Assembly (NCBI GenBank): GCA_964017185.1
Contig: OZ024874.1
Span: 15,061,957 to 15,125,956, forward strand
DNA length: 64,000 bases
From: Rugalucina vietnamica
Taxonomy: Eukaryota > Mollusca > Bivalvia > Lucinida > Lucinidae
Direction of reading: 5' to 3'
Part shown: piece by piece, positions 61,461 through 64,000 of the stretch
Position numbering within the stretch: the stretch's first letter is position 1
Layout of the letters: the number at the start of each line of letters is the position of its first letter
Made by a program: the position numbers and the translations under genes
The notes under the pieces: model-generated
What the model saw: only the letters and a program-made list of their open reading frames with translations
Told to the model about the DNA's origin: nothing
Database searches by the model: none

Positions 61461-62699
61461 GCTATTACTGCAGCTGGTGTTGTGCCGTGTGGCGGTCCTA
61501 AAAAGTCTCCCCGTACATCATCCGTAGTGCAGATTATATTTTCCTTTTGGTCCTTTGAGATCAGAGAGGATATTTTGAGAAATCAGAAAATTATCATCGG
61601 TTTAGATTCATATTCTAACCAACGTTCAATATATTTTGCCACAATTTGATTATACTAGTCTTTGTATCGACTAGCCTGCTGAAAAATTACTGTAACTCTC
61701 TTTGGCTCCATGTTGCCAAATCTAAAGGGTCACTGACGAGGCTTGAATAGCCGAAACCGTGGTATGGCCCATCACCTTTCTGGAAAATATGCTCAGGGCT
61801 CTTAAAGGCGTGTAGGCCCGGTATTCCGAGGGCCCTGTAGTCCGAGGGTCCGTTAGTCCGAGGGTCCGTTAGCCCGAGGGCCCGATAGTCCGAGGGCCCG
61901 ATGGTCCGAGGGCCCGATGGTCCGAGGGCCCGATAGTCCGAGGATCAGAAGATTACACTGTACAACACGTAATTTGCTGTATCACTCTGACAACCACTGA
62001 TCACGGAGCTTCAATTGAAGGCCACTACCAATGCGTTCCTCTTAGGAGGTTAAAGGAAAATAATTAATTCATTTGAATGTGATCGCCATGCATGGGGTAC
62101 TTCAATTTCCTCCTCTTTTCAAAACAACCAACTCTATAGGAAGAACTCTGAAAGCCCCTATTTATACAGAAATTTCGTTGTTTGCTTTTTCCAGCGCTGC
62201 TTTTAGGAAACGCTGTTTCGCGCTCAGGTGTTGTGCATCTCACCTGCTCGATTGGTACCCGATTACTGTAAACTTAAAAGTGTCAAGATATTGTATGATA
62301 TTATCAGTTTATTCTCACCGAACCATGTAAGGGATGGGTTTGCAATGGCCTACCCGATCCCAAAATAGCTATAGTAATTTACAAATTGTACCAGTTTACC
62401 GATAATGGAACAAGTCCGTTCCCCGATAATGTTGAAGACAGTTCCCCTACAATATTTTTCTCTTTCAAATAAACATGCCTATCGTTCTCTTCGTTCGTGT
62501 AACAGCAACGTTTGCACTTATTCCAGAGTGGATACCAGAAAGAATACCACAGAATTTCAATGAAACTTCGTCGAAAAAAGATGAATGAATTCAGAACCAT
62601 ACAGAATTGTTTTAAACTTTTTAGTTTAGAGAGATATTGACTTAAAAATGTAAAATATTTTCTATACGTGTAGTCTGATTCCCAAACAGAGACTGAAAA

Positions 62700-62862
62700 T
62701 GTTTATGGTGCTCAATTGGGTCACAAGTGGCATAAGCCAAGATCTGCTTTCGGGCGTGCCAGGTGGTTTTCCTCGGGGTTCTCCCGCTTTCACCCACCTA
62801 CTGATTTGCATCGTCTCGATGAGTGAAATAATCTTGACAGGGGCGTTAAACTGAACTAAAAA
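62700..62862 (+). mobile_element. SINE fragment inside the foldback element
   Basis: Body of the main SINE family (CATAAGCCAAGATCTGC, GTGCCAGGTGGTTTTCC, CACCTACTGATTTG, TGAAATAATCTTGACAGG) without the tRNA-like head. It is followed by GT-rich microsatellites. Confidence 0.78.
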
Positions 62863-62895
62863 GTGTGCGTGCGTGCGTGCGTGCGTGCGTGCGTA

Positions 62896-62984
<89 letters not shown>

Positions 62985-62995
62985 ATCATTGTGTA
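62863..62995. repeat. (GCGT)n/(GT)n/(GTAT)n microsatellite
   Basis: Compound microsatellite directly after the SINE fragment. Confidence 0.95.
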
Positions 62996-63066
62996 AGAGT
63001 GTATCTGTATTCGTGTATAGGTATGTATGTGTATGTATGAAAGCACGTGCGTGTGTGCGTGCGCGC

Positions 63067-63069
<3 letters not shown>

Positions 63070-63136
<67 letters not shown>
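63070..63136. repeat. (GT)n microsatellite
   Basis: About 33 GT units between the compound microsatellite and the second 16-bp array. Confidence 0.95.
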
Positions 63137-63139
<3 letters not shown>

Positions 63140-63470
63140 ACCTTGGATAATGTTGCAGATCCTGATAGTCCGAGGGTCCGATAGTCCGAGGCCCAATAGT
63201 CCGAGGGTCCGATAGTCCGAGGGCCCAATAGTCCGAGGGCCCGCTAGTCCGAGAATCAGAATATTGGTATTGGATTTATTCCATAAATCCTCGGACCATC
63301 GGGCCCTCGGACCATCGGGCCCTCGGACTATCGGGCCCTCGGACCATCGGGCCCTCGGACCATCGGACCCTCGGACCAACGGGCCCTCGGACTATAGGGC
63401 CCTCGGACTATAGGGCCCTCGGAATACCGGGCCACAACCTCTTAAAGGATCTCAGTTTTATTTTTATTAT

Positions 63471-64000
63471 CTACTGCAACGTCCCCAGTAGAAATCTACA
63501 GACATAAACACTACCGCAACGCCCCAACTAGGTATCTACAGTGCCATTCTGTAGCGCAACGTCCCCAGTAGATATCAACAGCGCCATACTCTAGTGCAAC
63601 GTCTTCAGTAAGAATGTACAGTGCCGAACTCTACCACAACGTACCCAGTAGGGATATACCGCACAATTCTCTACCGCAATGTCCCCCATAGTGATAAACA
63701 GTGCCATATTCTAGCACAACGTCCCCTTGTGGATATTCAATGCCAAAGTCTATCGCAAACTCCCTGTTATGAATATACAGCGCCATACTCTACTGCTACG
63801 TCTACAGCATCTATAACGCCTTTCTCTACCGCAACCTCCCCAGTAGGGATCTACAGTGCCATACTCTACCACATCGACCCCAGTTAATATCTACAGAGCC
63901 ATACTCTACCACAACGTACCCAGTAGAGATCAACAGCGCCATACTGTACCACAACGTCTCCAGTAGGTATCTACAGCACCATACTCTATCGCAATGTCCC
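63471..64000. repeat. 40-bp satellite array, second block (continues past window)
   Basis: About 13 further units of the same 40-bp satellite, in the same orientation, up to the window end. Confidence 0.93.

Larger units (their letters stand above)
61809..63438. mobile_element. 1.63-kb foldback-like element with 16-bp subrepeat TIRs and 10-bp target duplication
   Basis: Flanked by CTCTTAAAGG at 61,799-61,808 and 63,439-63,448. Both ends contain GGCCCGGTATTCCGAGGGCC in inverted orientation, followed by arrays of a 16-bp unit (GTCCGAGGGCCCGATA). Arrays lie at 61,830-61,945 (plus), 63,160-63,255 (plus) and 63,290-63,430 (inverted). Long TIRs of short tandem repeats and a 9-10-bp duplication match the Foldback element description; Mutator-type is an alternative. 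No transposase is inside. Confidence 0.82.
61697..63470. repeat. Dispersed repeat, copy split by foldback element
   Basis: CTCTCTTTGGCTCCATGTTG to CTCTTAAAGG at 61,808, then resuming CTCTTAAAGGATCTCAG from 63,439. Compare with 61,366-61,460 and 12,408-12,525. Confidence 0.85.

Noticed and set aside
62846-63379. 177-aa and overlapping ORFs rich in Thr-His or Cys-Val
   Set aside because: Translations of (GT)n microsatellites and the 16-bp subrepeats.

Overview
The window is animal nuclear DNA: intron-rich genes, GT-AG splice sites, microsatellites, and a large share of tRNA-derived SINEs, LINE remnants, Helitron-like elements and inverted-repeat DNA elements. A bivalve mollusc is the best guess. 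This is an inference from an HSPA12-type HSP70 gene (a family expanded in bivalves), a SINE that looks like the widespread molluscan type, and Helitron-like repeats with internal tandem cores resembling bivalve 'pearl' elements. No bacterial-style operon is present and no database was searched.

Layout. 0.4-2.3 kb: decayed LINE (minus). 2.6-3.2 kb: small tandem repeat, SINE remnant, poly-A and a long (TA)n. 4.62-5.52 kb: a 900-bp element with 26-bp terminal inverted repeats (TIRs) and a TA target duplication. 7.5-10.8 kb: an HSPA12-like gene (plus, four recognisable exons). 10.9-12.4 kb: Helitron-like repeat. 13.4-22.1 kb: a ten-exon minus-strand gene for a coiled-coil (BAR/F-BAR-like) protein with a degenerate C-terminal SH3 domain. 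Its promoter/exon-1 segment is tandemly repeated at 23.4-24.5 kb, where a 50-bp unit has expanded to nine copies. 24,528-38,857: a very large inverted-repeat element flanked by a 5-bp duplication. It split the second promoter/exon-1 copy in two and has since collected nested insertions. 39.97-41.27 kb: a single-exon 431-aa ORF of unknown function. 43.3-53.9 kb: a second copy of the BAR-SH3 gene, exons 3-10 only, all in frame, with a 5.28-kb long-TIR element in one intron. 54.7-56.6 kb: nested SINEs and another Helitron-like copy. 59.9-64.0 kb: a 40-bp satellite, interrupted by a dispersed repeat that carries a foldback element built from 16-bp subrepeats.

The window is useful because its duplicated segments act as internal controls. 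Several insertions have an uninterrupted counterpart elsewhere in the window, so their boundaries and target duplications can be read directly. The two BAR-SH3 copies differ mostly at synonymous positions, which suggests the second copy is or recently was under protein-level constraint although no exon 1 or 2 was found for it here. Exon boundaries, repeat boundaries and difference counts were read by eye.
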